This document shows, piece after piece, positions 1 through 8,370 of a stretch of DNA of 64,000 nt. Positions within the stretch are counted from its first letter, which is position 1; each line of letters begins with the position of its first letter. The notes beneath the pieces were generated by a model, which saw only the letters and a program-made list of their open reading frames with translations, did no database searches and was not told where the DNA came from. Position numbers and translations under genes: made by a program. Location: positions 62,001 to 126,000 of the forward strand of contig JAYFQV010000006.1 in the NCBI GenBank assembly GCA_034926605.1, read 5' to 3'. The stretch comes from CALXXL01 sp034926605. GTDB taxonomy: Bacteria > Verrucomicrobiota > Lentisphaeria > Victivallales > Victivallaceae.

Positions 1-1363
1 TCATGCCGCCGGCCACCAGCCCGACATAGAACGCCGCGTTTCCGATCGGCAGATTGGATGGCGGGAAAAATCCCACCACACACGCAAAAACCACCCCCGC
101 CAACCCCAGCAGCGAAACCAGCCACATCCCGATCATACCGCCGGGAACCTTGTAGAGCCGCTCGAGATCCGGCCTGGTATAACGCAGTCTGAGCGCGGCG
201 GCGTACATCAGGATATACATGACCAGATACAAGGTTGCGCACATGGCCGAGAGCACGAAGAACGCCACGCTGACATCTTTCATTATCAGATACAAGCTGG
301 CCAGAACGGTGACAATTCCGCCTTGGATCAGAAGAATATTGACCGGCGTTCCTTTGGCGTTGGTTCTGGCCAGAAACGGCGGCAACTCACCCTCCTGAGC
401 GGTACTGAGCAACCCGCGGCTCGGGCCGGTGATCCACGACATGACCCCGCCAATCGCGCCGAACGCCGTCAGAAATCCCAGCACCGGCACCAGCCATTCC
501 AAATGGAAGCGGCTCAACATTCCACGAAATGCCTCCATCAAACCGGCGGTAAGACTGATTTCTCCGGCCGGAATCACCGCCGCAACCGCGAGCGACCCCA
601 GCAGGAACAGCACGAAGATTATGATTGCTGCGGAGAAAATGGCTTTGGGAAACTGCTTGGCCGGAGAATCCATGTTCATGACATGAACGGCCTGCACCTC
701 AACCCCGGCGAACAACAGTACAATCCCGGCCAGAAACGCAAGACTGCCGAGACCGGAGATATATGGAAAAAACACCGGGTGAAAATGCGGCACTGCCGCG
801 CCGGAGGCCGAACGCATGAACTCCAGCGGCTGCCCGCTGACCACCCAGATAATGCCGAGCACAATCATCAACGCTCCCGGAATTATCGTGCCGAGCAAGA
901 CCCCGTATTTGGTTATCATACCGATAACGCCGGCGCCCTTGAACGCGAACCATGTGGCCAGCCAATAAAATACGATGATCGTGATTCCGCTGTATATGCC
1001 GTTCTGAGCCAATTCCGGAGACACCACCAGATAGGCGAGAGATCCGGCGGCAAATCCCAGTACGGTGGGGTACCATATCACGTTCTGTATCCACTGCAGC
1101 CAAATCGCGGTAAAACCCCAGGCCGGCCCGAAAGCCTCCTTCACCCAGACGTACACCCCGCCCTGCCTGTTGCTGAATGCACTGCCAAGCTCCGCCGACA
1201 CCAGTGACGCCGGTATCAGGAACATCACAGTGGCAAAGAGTATGTAGAACAACATGCTCAACCCCTCTTTCGCCATCATCGGCAGTCCGCGCAAACTGAT
1301 AACCGAGGCCACCACCATCATGGTAAGGGTGAAAACAGTTATCCGATCCGAGTTCTTTTTCAT
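1..1363 (-). CDS. APC-family amino acid antiporter, GadC-like, partial (C-terminus beyond window)
   Basis: Reading leftwards from the ATG at 1363, 454 codons are open to the window edge, so the C-terminus is missing. The protein is a chain of about ten hydrophobic helices. Segments such as GGVYVWVKEAFGPAWGF, VHVMNMDSPAKQFPKA and ITGPSRGLLSTAQEGELPP resemble the glutamate:GABA antiporter branch of the APC superfamily, which exchanges an amino acid for its decarboxylation product across the inner membrane. The start is supported by AAGGAGGGGG five nt upstream. No decarboxylase lies in the visible sequence, so the substrate pair is unproven. Other APC exchangers remain possible, but the spacing of motifs fits GadC best. 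Confidence 0.8.
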   Translation of the reverse strand, partial: MKKNSDRITVFTLTMMVVASVISLRGLPMMAKEGLSMLFYILFATVMFLIPASLVSAELGSAFSNRQGGVYVWVKEAFGPAWGFTAIWLQWIQNVIWYPTVLGFAAGSLAYLVVSPELAQNGIYSGITIIVFYWLATWFAFKGAGVIGMITKYGVLLGTIIPGALMIVLGIIWVVSGQPLEFMRSASGAAVPHFHPVFFPYISGLGSLAFLAGIVLLFAGVEVQAVHVMNMDSPAKQFPKAIFSAAIIIFVLFLLGSLAVAAVIPAGEISLTAGLMEAFRGMLSRFHLEWLVPVLGFLTAFGAIGGVMSWITGPSRGLLSTAQEGELPPFLARTNAKGTPVNILLIQGGIVTVLASLYLIMKDVSVAFFVLSAMCATLYLVMYILMYAAALRLRYTRPDLERLYKVPGGMIGMWLVSLLGLAGVVFACVVGFFPPSNLPIGNAAFYVGLVAGGM

Positions 1364-1574
1364 GAAATCCCCCTCCTTGTTCAGCCATAAGTCCGGCTTC
1401 ATTAAAGAACAGTACGCCCCATATTCATATATCCGCAAGAGCCTGCAAATACAGGCCGCCTGCACCAGATACCATGCGTCGTATTCCCCCGTTTCTTTCT
1501 TCTATTATACTTGCATTTTCAAGCTTTGCAAACAAATAAAGAAAATTACAGGCATCTCCGCCACCTTCCTAGGC

Positions 1575-1603
1575 TTGGATTTACCGGAAAGTTATGATAT
1601 TTT
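1575..1603 (+). promoter_or_regulatory. Possible sigma70-type promoter for the oxidoreductase at 1645
   Basis: TTGGAT (1575-1580), 17 bp spacer, TATTTT (1598-1603). The -10 is good and the -35 is weak (3 of 6). It lies in the 281-bp divergent gap between the antiporter and the oxidoreductase, which otherwise shows nothing recognisable. Confidence 0.35.
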
Positions 1604-1644
1604 ATGTTATTTACATCCCATAACGGCTGAGGAGCGGCAATCAT

Positions 1645-2241
1645 ATGAAAATTTCGGTGATTCTGGGACATCCATATTCAAAGAGCTTCAACGCGGCGAT
1701 CGCGGAAGCTGTTGTCACGCAACTTAAGCAGGACGGACACGACGTCCACTTCCACGATCTCTGCGCGGAAGGCTTCAATCCGGTAATAAGCGGCCGCGAA
1801 CTCAAGACCGATGTGCCGGAAGACGAGCTTACCGCCATCCACCAGAAGGAGTTGCGCGAAGCCGACGGCATCGTCATCGTACATCCGAACTGGTGGGGCC
1901 AGCCGCCGGCGGTGGTCACAGGATGGATCGACCGGGTCGTCCGGGAGAACGTCGCTTACGCGTTTCCGGAAGGCGACTCCGGCGGCGGAGTTCCGGAAGG
2001 TCTGCTCAAAGCGAAGGCTGCGCTGGTGTTCAACACCGCCAACACTCCGGCCGAACGTGAGGATGCCGTGTTCGGCGACCCGCTCCAGCGGATATGGAAA
2101 GACTGCGTATTCGATTTCTGCGGCGTCCGTATTTTCGACCGGATAATGTTCCGGGTTGTCGCCGACAGTTCGCCGGAACAGCGCGAACAATGGCTGGCGC
2201 AGGCCGGTTCGCTGGTTCACCGGTATTTCCCTCCGAAATGA
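1645..2241 (+). CDS. NAD(P)H oxidoreductase, flavodoxin-fold (NQO/MdaB/KefF type)
   Basis: A 198-residue flavoprotein of the NAD(P)H dehydrogenase (quinone)/flavodoxin_2 family. These bind FMN or FAD and reduce quinones or similar acceptors with two electrons in the cytoplasm; some act as ancillary subunits of Kef potassium efflux. The N-terminus MKISVILGHPYSKSFNAAIA is the flavin phosphate-binding loop. VIVHPNWWGQPPAVVTGWID is the typical second flavin-contact segment. Length fits the family. GAGGAG lies about nine nt before the ATG. It converges on the beta-helix pseudogene at its 3' side. No Kef channel is visible, so a detoxifying quinone or nitro reductase role is as likely. Confidence 0.85.
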   Translation: MKISVILGHPYSKSFNAAIAEAVVTQLKQDGHDVHFHDLCAEGFNPVISGRELKTDVPEDELTAIHQKELREADGIVIVHPNWWGQPPAVVTGWIDRVVRENVAYAFPEGDSGGGVPEGLLKAKAALVFNTANTPAEREDAVFGDPLQRIWKDCVFDFCGVRIFDRIMFRVVADSSPEQREQWLAQAGSLVHRYFPPK

Positions 2242-2254
2242 GCCACGGCCTGCG

Positions 2255-2969
2255 CTCCAGAAAAGTCTACGGCTTGTCCGCGGCCACGAGCCGCCGCGAA
2301 TCTGAACGGTGTTGCCGGAAAACGTCACGTTCTCGAACCGCGTCTGCCGGGCGGAAGCATCCTGCACATTATAAACCGCGCCGCCCTTGGGGGAATGGTT
2401 ATTCCTGAAAATACAGTTGCGGACAATCGGGCTCGCCTTGAAGTTGCTCATGCCGCCGCCGGCGGCCATATCGTTTTTCTCGATGTCGGCTGGTCCCAGG
2501 TGCATCCGGGACTGATCGGTCGCATAAGCATCGCTGACGATGAACCCGTCGAGGACGGCACCGTCGGCGCCTTTCAATATCTTCACGGTATTTTTTGTCT
2601 GATCGCCGTTGCCGATATTTCCGCTGAGGATGGTCGGATGGTTTACCCAATCGCCCCGGTCGGGGTCGGTCTCGTTTCCGGCAAAACCTCCATAAAGCGA
2701 CACATTGGTTTTGAGATCGAAGGAGATGGTTCGGTCGGCCGGATCGGGATAATAGGCCCCCTCCGCCACCCATATTTGATCTCCCTCTCCGGCCACGGCC
2801 AACGCGCTTTGCAACGAAGTGAACGCCGTTTGCCAGCTCAGCCGTCCTGATTGCCGCCGACCGTTGAGACATACCATCTGGTGCTTTCGGTTGCCCCCAC
2901 CGCGTACGCGGTCAGAAGCCCGCCGACCATCGCCAATTTCCCCATAAAATCACCCCATTTCCGCTTCAT
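2255..2969 (-). pseudogene. Frameshifted, 3'-truncated right-handed beta-helix secreted protein
   Basis: Reading leftwards from ATG 2969 gives a signal peptide (MKRKWGDFMGKLAMVGGLLT then AYAVGA) and the start of a mature protein, RWYVSTVGGNQDG, then a stop at 2838-2840. The neighbouring frame takes over at the same point with LSWQTAFTSLQSALAVAGEG and DQIWVAEGAYYP. One missing base near 2838-2845 explains the break. The continuation has classic beta-helix features: GGFAGNETDPDRGDW, ILSGNIG, AVLDGFIVSDA, GGGMSNFKASPIVRNCIF and FENVTFSGNTVQIRG. Homology then fades near 2260, where the sequence becomes antisense to the oxidoreductase. Such surface or secreted proteins are normally several hundred residues long, so most of the gene is missing. 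Confidence 0.75.
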
Positions 2970-3014
2970 GGTGCTTCCCCTGCTGAACATGATCTGATTT
3001 TCGGTTGGCGCGAT

Positions 3015-4115
3015 CTATTTTGCCGCCGCGATGTCGCCGGTACGGTCCAGTATGGTCTGATGGCCGTCGTCCAGCGGCAGTATCACCGTTTTGTCCAACT
3101 TGCCGAAGTCGATTTTTTCAAGGTCGACCTTCTGTACCCGCCTGTCGTTCTGGGTATGGTAATAGAACGCCTTCCGCGGCATGTCATAGGCGATGGTCCA
3201 AGCGGTTGCGCTGCGAAGCTTGCCGCCTGCATTCTCGGGCTTTGCCAGCGGCACATTGAAATTGTCCATTATCCGGAATGCCTCGTATAAAGTCTCGGCC
3301 CCGTCGGGCGTTTTCCGCGCGGTCTGCGTAAACACCACCGCACGAATGAAGCGGGACGGCGGAGTGAAGTCGCCGGGAAGTCCGAGAAACCCGCTGCCGA
3401 CGCCAAGCGGCGCAAGCTTTATGCCGTCCAGCGAAATATCCGGCTTGGGATCAAGCGTCATCCCTATATAATTGCGCAGATTTATCACATGCCAGTCATA
3501 AGTGGGCGCGTTGGTGATAACGCCGAGCGGACAGTTGAATATCTTGGGTTTACCGTTGGCCCATTCCACCACGATTTGCCGGCCGGACTGCTCTGAAATC
3601 ATGAAATGAACCGGGGACGGAAAGCCCAACACCTCCTCCGGAATAGCCGCCACTTCGACTTTCTGCAGCGCGGCCTCGGCCTCATCCAGGTTGGCGCAGG
3701 TGGACAGCAGATATGAAACCACATCGGTCGGCGCGATTTCGCGGTCGGCAAGCGACGGATCGTATTCCGGGTAATCGGCAAAACCCGGAAAATAGAAAAG
3801 CCCTACACGCAACCCCTTCTCGTTCATGGCATCGGTAAACCGCCCGCTCCTGAACATCTCAAGCCCGGCCATGCCGTATTTGCCTTTCCAGGACATGCCG
3901 CTGAACCCCTTCGGAACGCGCGCGCTGTATTCATACCCTCGCGGATAAACAAGTATCCTGGCTTCGCAGTCCGATTCCCCCCATTCCATCGTGCGTCCGC
4001 ACACCACATCGCCATTCTCGGCCTTAAGGGTAATCCCGGTACACCCCTGCGCCCGCCAGGCAAAACATGCCGCAGCGCTCAGAATCACTGTCAACAAAGA
4101 TGCAAAACGTCCCAT
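3015..4115 (-). CDS. Secreted choloylglycine hydrolase family amidase (bile salt hydrolase / penicillin V acylase type)
   Basis: A 366-residue Ntn-hydrolase of the linear amide C-N hydrolase family. A signal peptide (about residues 1-24) ends directly at Cys25 in QGCTGITL, so cleavage would expose the catalytic N-terminal cysteine and place the enzyme in the periplasm. CGRTMEWGESD carries the conserved Arg region, VITNAPTYDWH the conserved Asn, and SATAWTIAYDMPRKAFYYHT the C-terminal strand. The layout resembles the Gram-negative cluster that includes Bacteroides bile salt hydrolase. Family members cleave conjugated bile acids, penicillin V or acyl-homoserine lactones; sequence alone does not decide which. 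GGAGGGG precedes the ATG, and a good promoter lies at 4165-4193. Confidence 0.88.
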   Translation of the reverse strand: MGRFASLLTVILSAAACFAWRAQGCTGITLKAENGDVVCGRTMEWGESDCEARILVYPRGYEYSARVPKGFSGMSWKGKYGMAGLEMFRSGRFTDAMNEKGLRVGLFYFPGFADYPEYDPSLADREIAPTDVVSYLLSTCANLDEAEAALQKVEVAAIPEEVLGFPSPVHFMISEQSGRQIVVEWANGKPKIFNCPLGVITNAPTYDWHVINLRNYIGMTLDPKPDISLDGIKLAPLGVGSGFLGLPGDFTPPSRFIRAVVFTQTARKTPDGAETLYEAFRIMDNFNVPLAKPENAGGKLRSATAWTIAYDMPRKAFYYHTQNDRRVQKVDLEKIDFGKLDKTVILPLDDGHQTILDRTGDIAAAK

Positions 4116-4164
4116 TTTCCCCTCCGTTTCAAAAATGATTTTTAAAGCCGCTCAATGCAAAACT

Positions 4165-4193
4165 ACTATAGCCCGCAATAACTCCATTTGCAA
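4165..4193 (-). promoter_or_regulatory. Promoter for the choloylglycine-hydrolase-family gene
   Basis: On the minus strand, TTGCAA (4188-4193), 17 bp spacer, TATAGT (4165-4170). It lies 50 bp before the ATG at 4115, with a strong Shine-Dalgarno between them. Confidence 0.6.
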
Positions 4194-4265
4194 TAAGGCA
4201 ACATATTTTCACCCGCATATCAGGTAACATGATTGGAAATTGCGAACATATTATTCCAGCCCGGC

Positions 4266-4294
4266 TTGACAGGCCAATCTACAATAGATATATT
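4266..4294 (+). promoter_or_regulatory. Consensus promoter for the GT2-GtrA gene
   Basis: TTGACA (4266-4271), 17 bp spacer, TATATT (4289-4294), predicting transcription from about 4301. The in-frame ATG at 4229 lies upstream of this promoter, so ATG 4334 is the better start. Confidence 0.75.
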
Positions 4295-4333
4295 AAGATT
4301 TTATATGTAAATACGACAAGGGATCATATCAAT

Positions 4334-5455
4334 ATGAGTCTTCCAGGGGGAACCGGTTCAGAAATAATTGCCATTATAGTGCCTTCGCTCAACCCGGACC
4401 ACGCCATAGTCGATCTTGTGTGCGGACTGAGAAAAACATGTAAAAATCCGATAATCGCGGTGGATGACGGCAGTACGGAACCCGCCAGGGTCCTTTTCGA
4501 CGAACTGGAACAGATCGAAAACGTGGAAGTGCTCCGCCACAACGTCAACCTTGGGAAGGGGCGCGCGTTGAAAACCGCATTCAATCACTTTCTCAACCGC
4601 TATGGCGATAACGGTATCGGGTGCGTCACCGTGGACGGGGACGGCCAGCATGCGATACCGGACATTATGAAGTGCGTGGAAGAACTCTCTATGCATCCCG
4701 ACCGTCTGGTGCTGGGAGTGCGCGATTTCTCGCTTCCCGGGATACCGTTCAAAAGCAGATTCGGCAACAACCTGACCAAGTGGATCTTCCGGGTTATGGT
4801 CAACTGCCGTGTAAGCGACACCCAGACCGGACTGCGGGGAATCGGAAGGAATTTCATGAAAATTCTTATGAACACCCCGGGCGAACGCTTCGAATTCGAA
4901 ACCGAAATGCTGCTGGCCGCCAAGCGCCGCAAGGTGAGTTTCGACGAAGTGCCTATCGACACCATCTATCTTGACCAGAATCGGGCAACCCATTTCGATC
5001 CGATTACCGACTCGATAAGAATCTATGGTGTAATCTTCCGCCGCGGCGTATTGCAGCTGTTCGGCTTTTCGCTTAGCGGTGTGATTTCACTTTTGATAGA
5101 CACCGGGCTGTTCATGCTGTTCATGTCGGTGCTTCCGCTGAAGGCGGCGATTCTGGTTCCAAGCTCGCAGACGCTGGCCAGGATCATCTCCGCAACCTGT
5201 AACTACCTTATGAACCGCAACCTGGTATTTGCGACAAAAGGAGGATTGTTCGACCGCAAGTCCTTCCTGCAATACGCGGTGTTGTGCGTTGTGGTTTTGC
5301 TCTCATCCATTGCGCTGGTATGGCTGGGCCGATGGCTGATCCCGTCGGCGCGCCCCGGATCGGCGACATTGCTGATAGTAAAGCTGACGGCTGACGCCAT
5401 ATGTTTCTTCCTGAGCTTTTTCGTGCAGAAAATGAAGATATTTTCCCAGGAGTAG
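4334..5455 (+). CDS. GT2 polyprenyl-phosphate glycosyltransferase fused to a GtrA membrane domain
   Basis: Residues 1 to about 245 form a family 2 glycosyltransferase of the dolichol-phosphate-mannose-synthase type. Visible motifs are AIIVPSLNPD, the nucleotide-binding AVDDGST, the catalytic VTVDGDGQH and SDTQTGLRG. Residues from about 250 form a four-helix GtrA domain (VLQLFGFSLSGVISLLIDTG, ATCNYLMNRNLVF). GT2 enzymes load a sugar onto undecaprenyl phosphate and GtrA proteins are thought to help flip it, so one polypeptide may couple both steps for surface glycan decoration. Start 4334 is preferred over 4229 because a consensus promoter lies between them and AAGGGA precedes 4334. The M48-like protease follows after 63 bp and may be co-transcribed. 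Confidence 0.85.
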   Translation: MSLPGGTGSEIIAIIVPSLNPDHAIVDLVCGLRKTCKNPIIAVDDGSTEPARVLFDELEQIENVEVLRHNVNLGKGRALKTAFNHFLNRYGDNGIGCVTVDGDGQHAIPDIMKCVEELSMHPDRLVLGVRDFSLPGIPFKSRFGNNLTKWIFRVMVNCRVSDTQTGLRGIGRNFMKILMNTPGERFEFETEMLLAAKRRKVSFDEVPIDTIYLDQNRATHFDPITDSIRIYGVIFRRGVLQLFGFSLSGVISLLIDTGLFMLFMSVLPLKAAILVPSSQTLARIISATCNYLMNRNLVFATKGGLFDRKSFLQYAVLCVVVLLSSIALVWLGRWLIPSARPGSATLLIVKLTADAICFFLSFFVQKMKIFSQE

Positions 5456-5518
5456 TCTGTGATTATCCTGCTGCGGGGAAACGCCTTTGCCGCGACCTAA
5501 TGGGAGTGTCATCTGCCG

Positions 5519-7354
5519 ATGTTTCTGGAAAATGATTCTCGCAATAAATGGGAAAGGTTCGAACGCAATCTGCGTTTTTTTGAACAGCATCCGCGCCTTT
5601 ATCGGATCAAGGCCGGTGTGGTTGTCGTCTGGTCGGTACTTTTGATGACCATCCTGATTGCCGTGGCGGCGATCCTGCTTACCGCATTTATTGTGTACTG
5701 TCTTGTGAAAAATCAAAGCCGATTAATTCAATATGTCAAATCCTTTGAAACCCCCAAGCCGGCTTGGGAGTCCGATCTATTTCTGCCGCCAGATCTGTTC
5801 CCTGCCTTATATGACAAGACAAACATTCTAAGCGACTTGATCAAACGGCCCAGAATCGACCGCATATATATCGGAACCTCCTTCAATGCCTCCGTAACCA
5901 GTATCAATGCCAGGATTCCCGGAATGCGCCGAAATATACTGATAATCGGCTATCCGCTGCTTTGCACCGCAAGCATCAAATCGATAAACGCGCTGATCGT
6001 TCACGAACTGGAACACGTCTCGCGTCCGTTTTTCTCGCTCGAATCGAGGCTTTTCAGCCTGCGAAACGCCTGGAGAAAACAGCTCGTGGGCCTACTGCGA
6101 TTCTTCAACCGGATCATAGTACATCATATACGGCTATTGACGCATACCCTGCATCCTCTTTCCCGGGAACATGAAAAACTGACAGACAAAGCCGTTTGCG
6201 AAAAACTGGGACGGAAAGTATTTCTGGAGAGCATTGCGCTCACCGCACTGAACGCCCGGTTGTTCGAAGACGACAAGACGTTCAAACTTACCTTGGCCGG
6301 CTGTAAAAAAACGCGAGAGCTGGATTTCGACGCCGCGGTCAGGAATATCTTCAGCCGCGGACGCGATCCCGAATATGCCAGGACCGTCCTGGAAGAAGCC
6401 CTGAAAGCAACCACACTGATCTATGACGAGCACCCGAGCTTTCGAGAAAGAGTCGGCGACAAAGATATTCCCAAACTACTTCCATACGCCGCCGCGACTC
6501 TCGATGCGGAGTCCGCCCTTACCGGTCGCAACCGCGACATAATGCGGAGCATGCTAAACACCCACTACCGTAAACGGTGGGCGAATTCGCTTCCGGGAAT
6601 CCAAGCCGATTATTTACATCAGGTCAAAACGCTCGGCGGCACCGACCCGGAAAATCCCCAGGATGAGTGCAAGATGCTGGATTACATCGACGCCGCAAGA
6701 GAGTTGGGCCATGAAGATCTGGCGGTCGCCGGTATTATGAAGGCAACGACGCACTACCCTGAATCGCTGACGTTCCGCGCCATGCGCCTGGTCGACCTGC
6801 TGGTAAATTCCGAATCAGACGACGAACGCGCCAGATTGATCGATGACCTCAAAGGTCTGCTTCGGTTAAGGCCGTGGCTGATTCACCAGCTGAACGACGA
6901 TTTGCTGAGGTATTATTTACGACACGATATGACCGATCGCATAAAGGAATTGCTGGAGCTTCGGGAGCACTGCCTGAAACCGGCATTGCGGGAGGCAAAA
7001 AAAACGCTGCCCCCCGAAGACGACCTTTCGGAAATCGAGCTGCCCGAACACCGGCGCGCCGAACTTTTACAAATTTTCGCACAGAATGCGGCGAGCATCG
7101 CCGCCGTTTATCCTGTAAAGCGGCGTTATTCCGCCGATACACTGGTCTTCGTTAAATTAATGGTAATCCACAAAGCCAGCTGGTTGTCCATTTTTCTGGG
7201 AAACGGAAAGAGCGACAGAAAGCTGGTCGCTCAATGCGGCAAACTTATTCCGTCGTACACGTTCAGGGTTGGCACTTCCAAGCAGATTGCCATGCTCAGG
7301 GAACTCGGCATCCGCCCGCTCGTGGTTCCATTAGGCAAACGGCAATATCGCTGA
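5519..7354 (+). CDS. Membrane-anchored M48-like metallopeptidase with long C-terminal region
   Basis: A 611-residue protein with one long hydrophobic segment near residues 32-63, which anchors it in the inner membrane. Residues 162-166 read HELEH, the zinc-binding HExxH motif. Residues 215-223 read SREHEKLTD, matching the M48 pattern SRxxExxAD, so Glu219 is the likely third ligand. The segment from about 340 to 530 is helical and rich in short repeats, suggesting a TPR-like platform; nothing specific is recognised there. M48 proteases such as HtpX and BepA act in envelope quality control. The preceding GT2-GtrA gene on the same strand hints at an envelope role. A weak GGGAG precedes the ATG. 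Confidence 0.7.
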   Translation: MFLENDSRNKWERFERNLRFFEQHPRLYRIKAGVVVVWSVLLMTILIAVAAILLTAFIVYCLVKNQSRLIQYVKSFETPKPAWESDLFLPPDLFPALYDKTNILSDLIKRPRIDRIYIGTSFNASVTSINARIPGMRRNILIIGYPLLCTASIKSINALIVHELEHVSRPFFSLESRLFSLRNAWRKQLVGLLRFFNRIIVHHIRLLTHTLHPLSREHEKLTDKAVCEKLGRKVFLESIALTALNARLFEDDKTFKLTLAGCKKTRELDFDAAVRNIFSRGRDPEYARTVLEEALKATTLIYDEHPSFRERVGDKDIPKLLPYAAATLDAESALTGRNRDIMRSMLNTHYRKRWANSLPGIQADYLHQVKTLGGTDPENPQDECKMLDYIDAARELGHEDLAVAGIMKATTHYPESLTFRAMRLVDLLVNSESDDERARLIDDLKGLLRLRPWLIHQLNDDLLRYYLRHDMTDRIKELLELREHCLKPALREAKKTLPPEDDLSEIELPEHRRAELLQIFAQNAASIAAVYPVKRRYSADTLVFVKLMVIHKASWLSIFLGNGKSDRKLVAQCGKLIPSYTFRVGTSKQIAMLRELGIRPLVVPLGKRQYR

Positions 7355-7406
7355 GTAAGAATCCCCCTGCCACAAACGCTCACCGCCGTTGACCGCTTGC
7401 GCTCGG

Positions 7407-7438
7407 AATATACCGTCCACACGCTGTGCCGGTATATT
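7407..7438. repeat. Imperfect hairpin at the edge of the accessory region
   Basis: AATATACCG (7407-7415) and CGGTATATT (7430-7438) are perfect inverted copies; the interior also pairs (CACA with TGTG around CGC). No T-run follows on either strand, so it is not a standard terminator. It separates the protease gene from the nuclease-like gene. Confidence 0.5.
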
Positions 7439-7448
7439 AGGCAGAATT

Positions 7449-8321
7449 TTAATATTGTTCAAATGCTTTCGCCAAATGATCTTTATTTCGCAAAAATTCC
7501 AGCAATCCTGTTCTTGTAAAAAAATGAAGATGTGAAATATTGTATGATTCTTGGCGTGTTCCCTTTTTCATGGAATAGGATATCCCTATCCAATAGGAAA
7601 TAGAATCCACCTGTCGGGGTTCCTCTATTTGCTGCCCATCAGGAGAATAATTAATCTGCCACAACGTTTTATCAGGAACGACCACTACCGGTAAGAAAGC
7701 TAAATTATGGCGATCTTCCGGACTGTTGCGTGTCAGCACATCATCAAGCATGCCGTGAAGAGATGCCAATGCCTGACTCCACTTATTAAATATTTCACCA
7801 TTTGCCACAGTTAGATTTCCATTCTCGTCCTTACCCACCTGCGTGAGTGAACGCCCTACTGAATCGTTAAGTGGATAAAATAAAGTCGGCCGACAACAAT
7901 ATTGCTTATAATGCGGGTCTTTAGGCGCCGACTCCCGGGTGTATCCCTTTGATTCTACAAAATATCCGTCTTCCGCAATAGGCCAGCGCCAGCTGTCAAT
8001 GCATTGCTCAGACTCGTTGCGCGGCGTGCAGGAAATCACCAACGGATAGGTTTGCTTCAGATGCTTGCATTCAATGGCAAGATTAATCCAATAGATAGGA
8101 CGATGGATATCTATAGATAATTCGGTCCGGATATCATACTCCCGTTGCTTCCCGGTGTTTGGATCATAGTAAAGACCGCCCCAGCCGGTTTTTCCGGCAT
8201 AATTTCCCTTGAACAGCTGGAGTATCTCCATTTCAAAGGCAAAATCGGACTGCTCAGCCGCATATCTTTCAATATCATCTGTAACTCCGGCCAAAGCCGA
8301 CCTGAGCCATAGGAAGATCAC
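7449..8321 (-). CDS. PD-(D/E)XK nuclease-like protein, probably 5'-truncated
   Basis: The minus-strand frame is open from 8513, but residues encoded right of about 8340 are only the antisense of the LRAT gene. The convincing part begins near ALAGVTDDIERYAAEQSDFA. GGLYYDPNTGKQREYDIRTE followed by INLAIECKHLK gives the D...ExK arrangement of a PD-(D/E)XK nuclease fold, a layout seen in uncharacterised nuclease-like proteins of mobile regions. A GTG at 8321 is the only start used here and has no convincing ribosome site. The body is AT-richer than the flanking gene, and the coding signal ends about where the LRAT ribosome-binding site lies. The original N-terminus therefore appears lost. Target unknown. 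Confidence 0.55.
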   Translation of the reverse strand: MIFLWLRSALAGVTDDIERYAAEQSDFAFEMEILQLFKGNYAGKTGWGGLYYDPNTGKQREYDIRTELSIDIHRPIYWINLAIECKHLKQTYPLVISCTPRNESEQCIDSWRWPIAEDGYFVESKGYTRESAPKDPHYKQYCCRPTLFYPLNDSVGRSLTQVGKDENGNLTVANGEIFNKWSQALASLHGMLDDVLTRNSPEDRHNLAFLPVVVVPDKTLWQINYSPDGQQIEEPRQVDSISYWIGISYSMKKGTRQESYNISHLHFFTRTGLLEFLRNKDHLAKAFEQY

Positions 8322-8370
8322 CCGGCTGTTCGGACTCAACGGCAAATCGCCGGTCGCGTGGAGGTGAACC

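Noticed and set aside
4229..4333. Upstream ATG adding 35 residues to the GT2-GtrA protein
   Set aside because: A consensus promoter at 4266-4294 lies inside this extension, and the residues do not fit a GT2 N-terminus.
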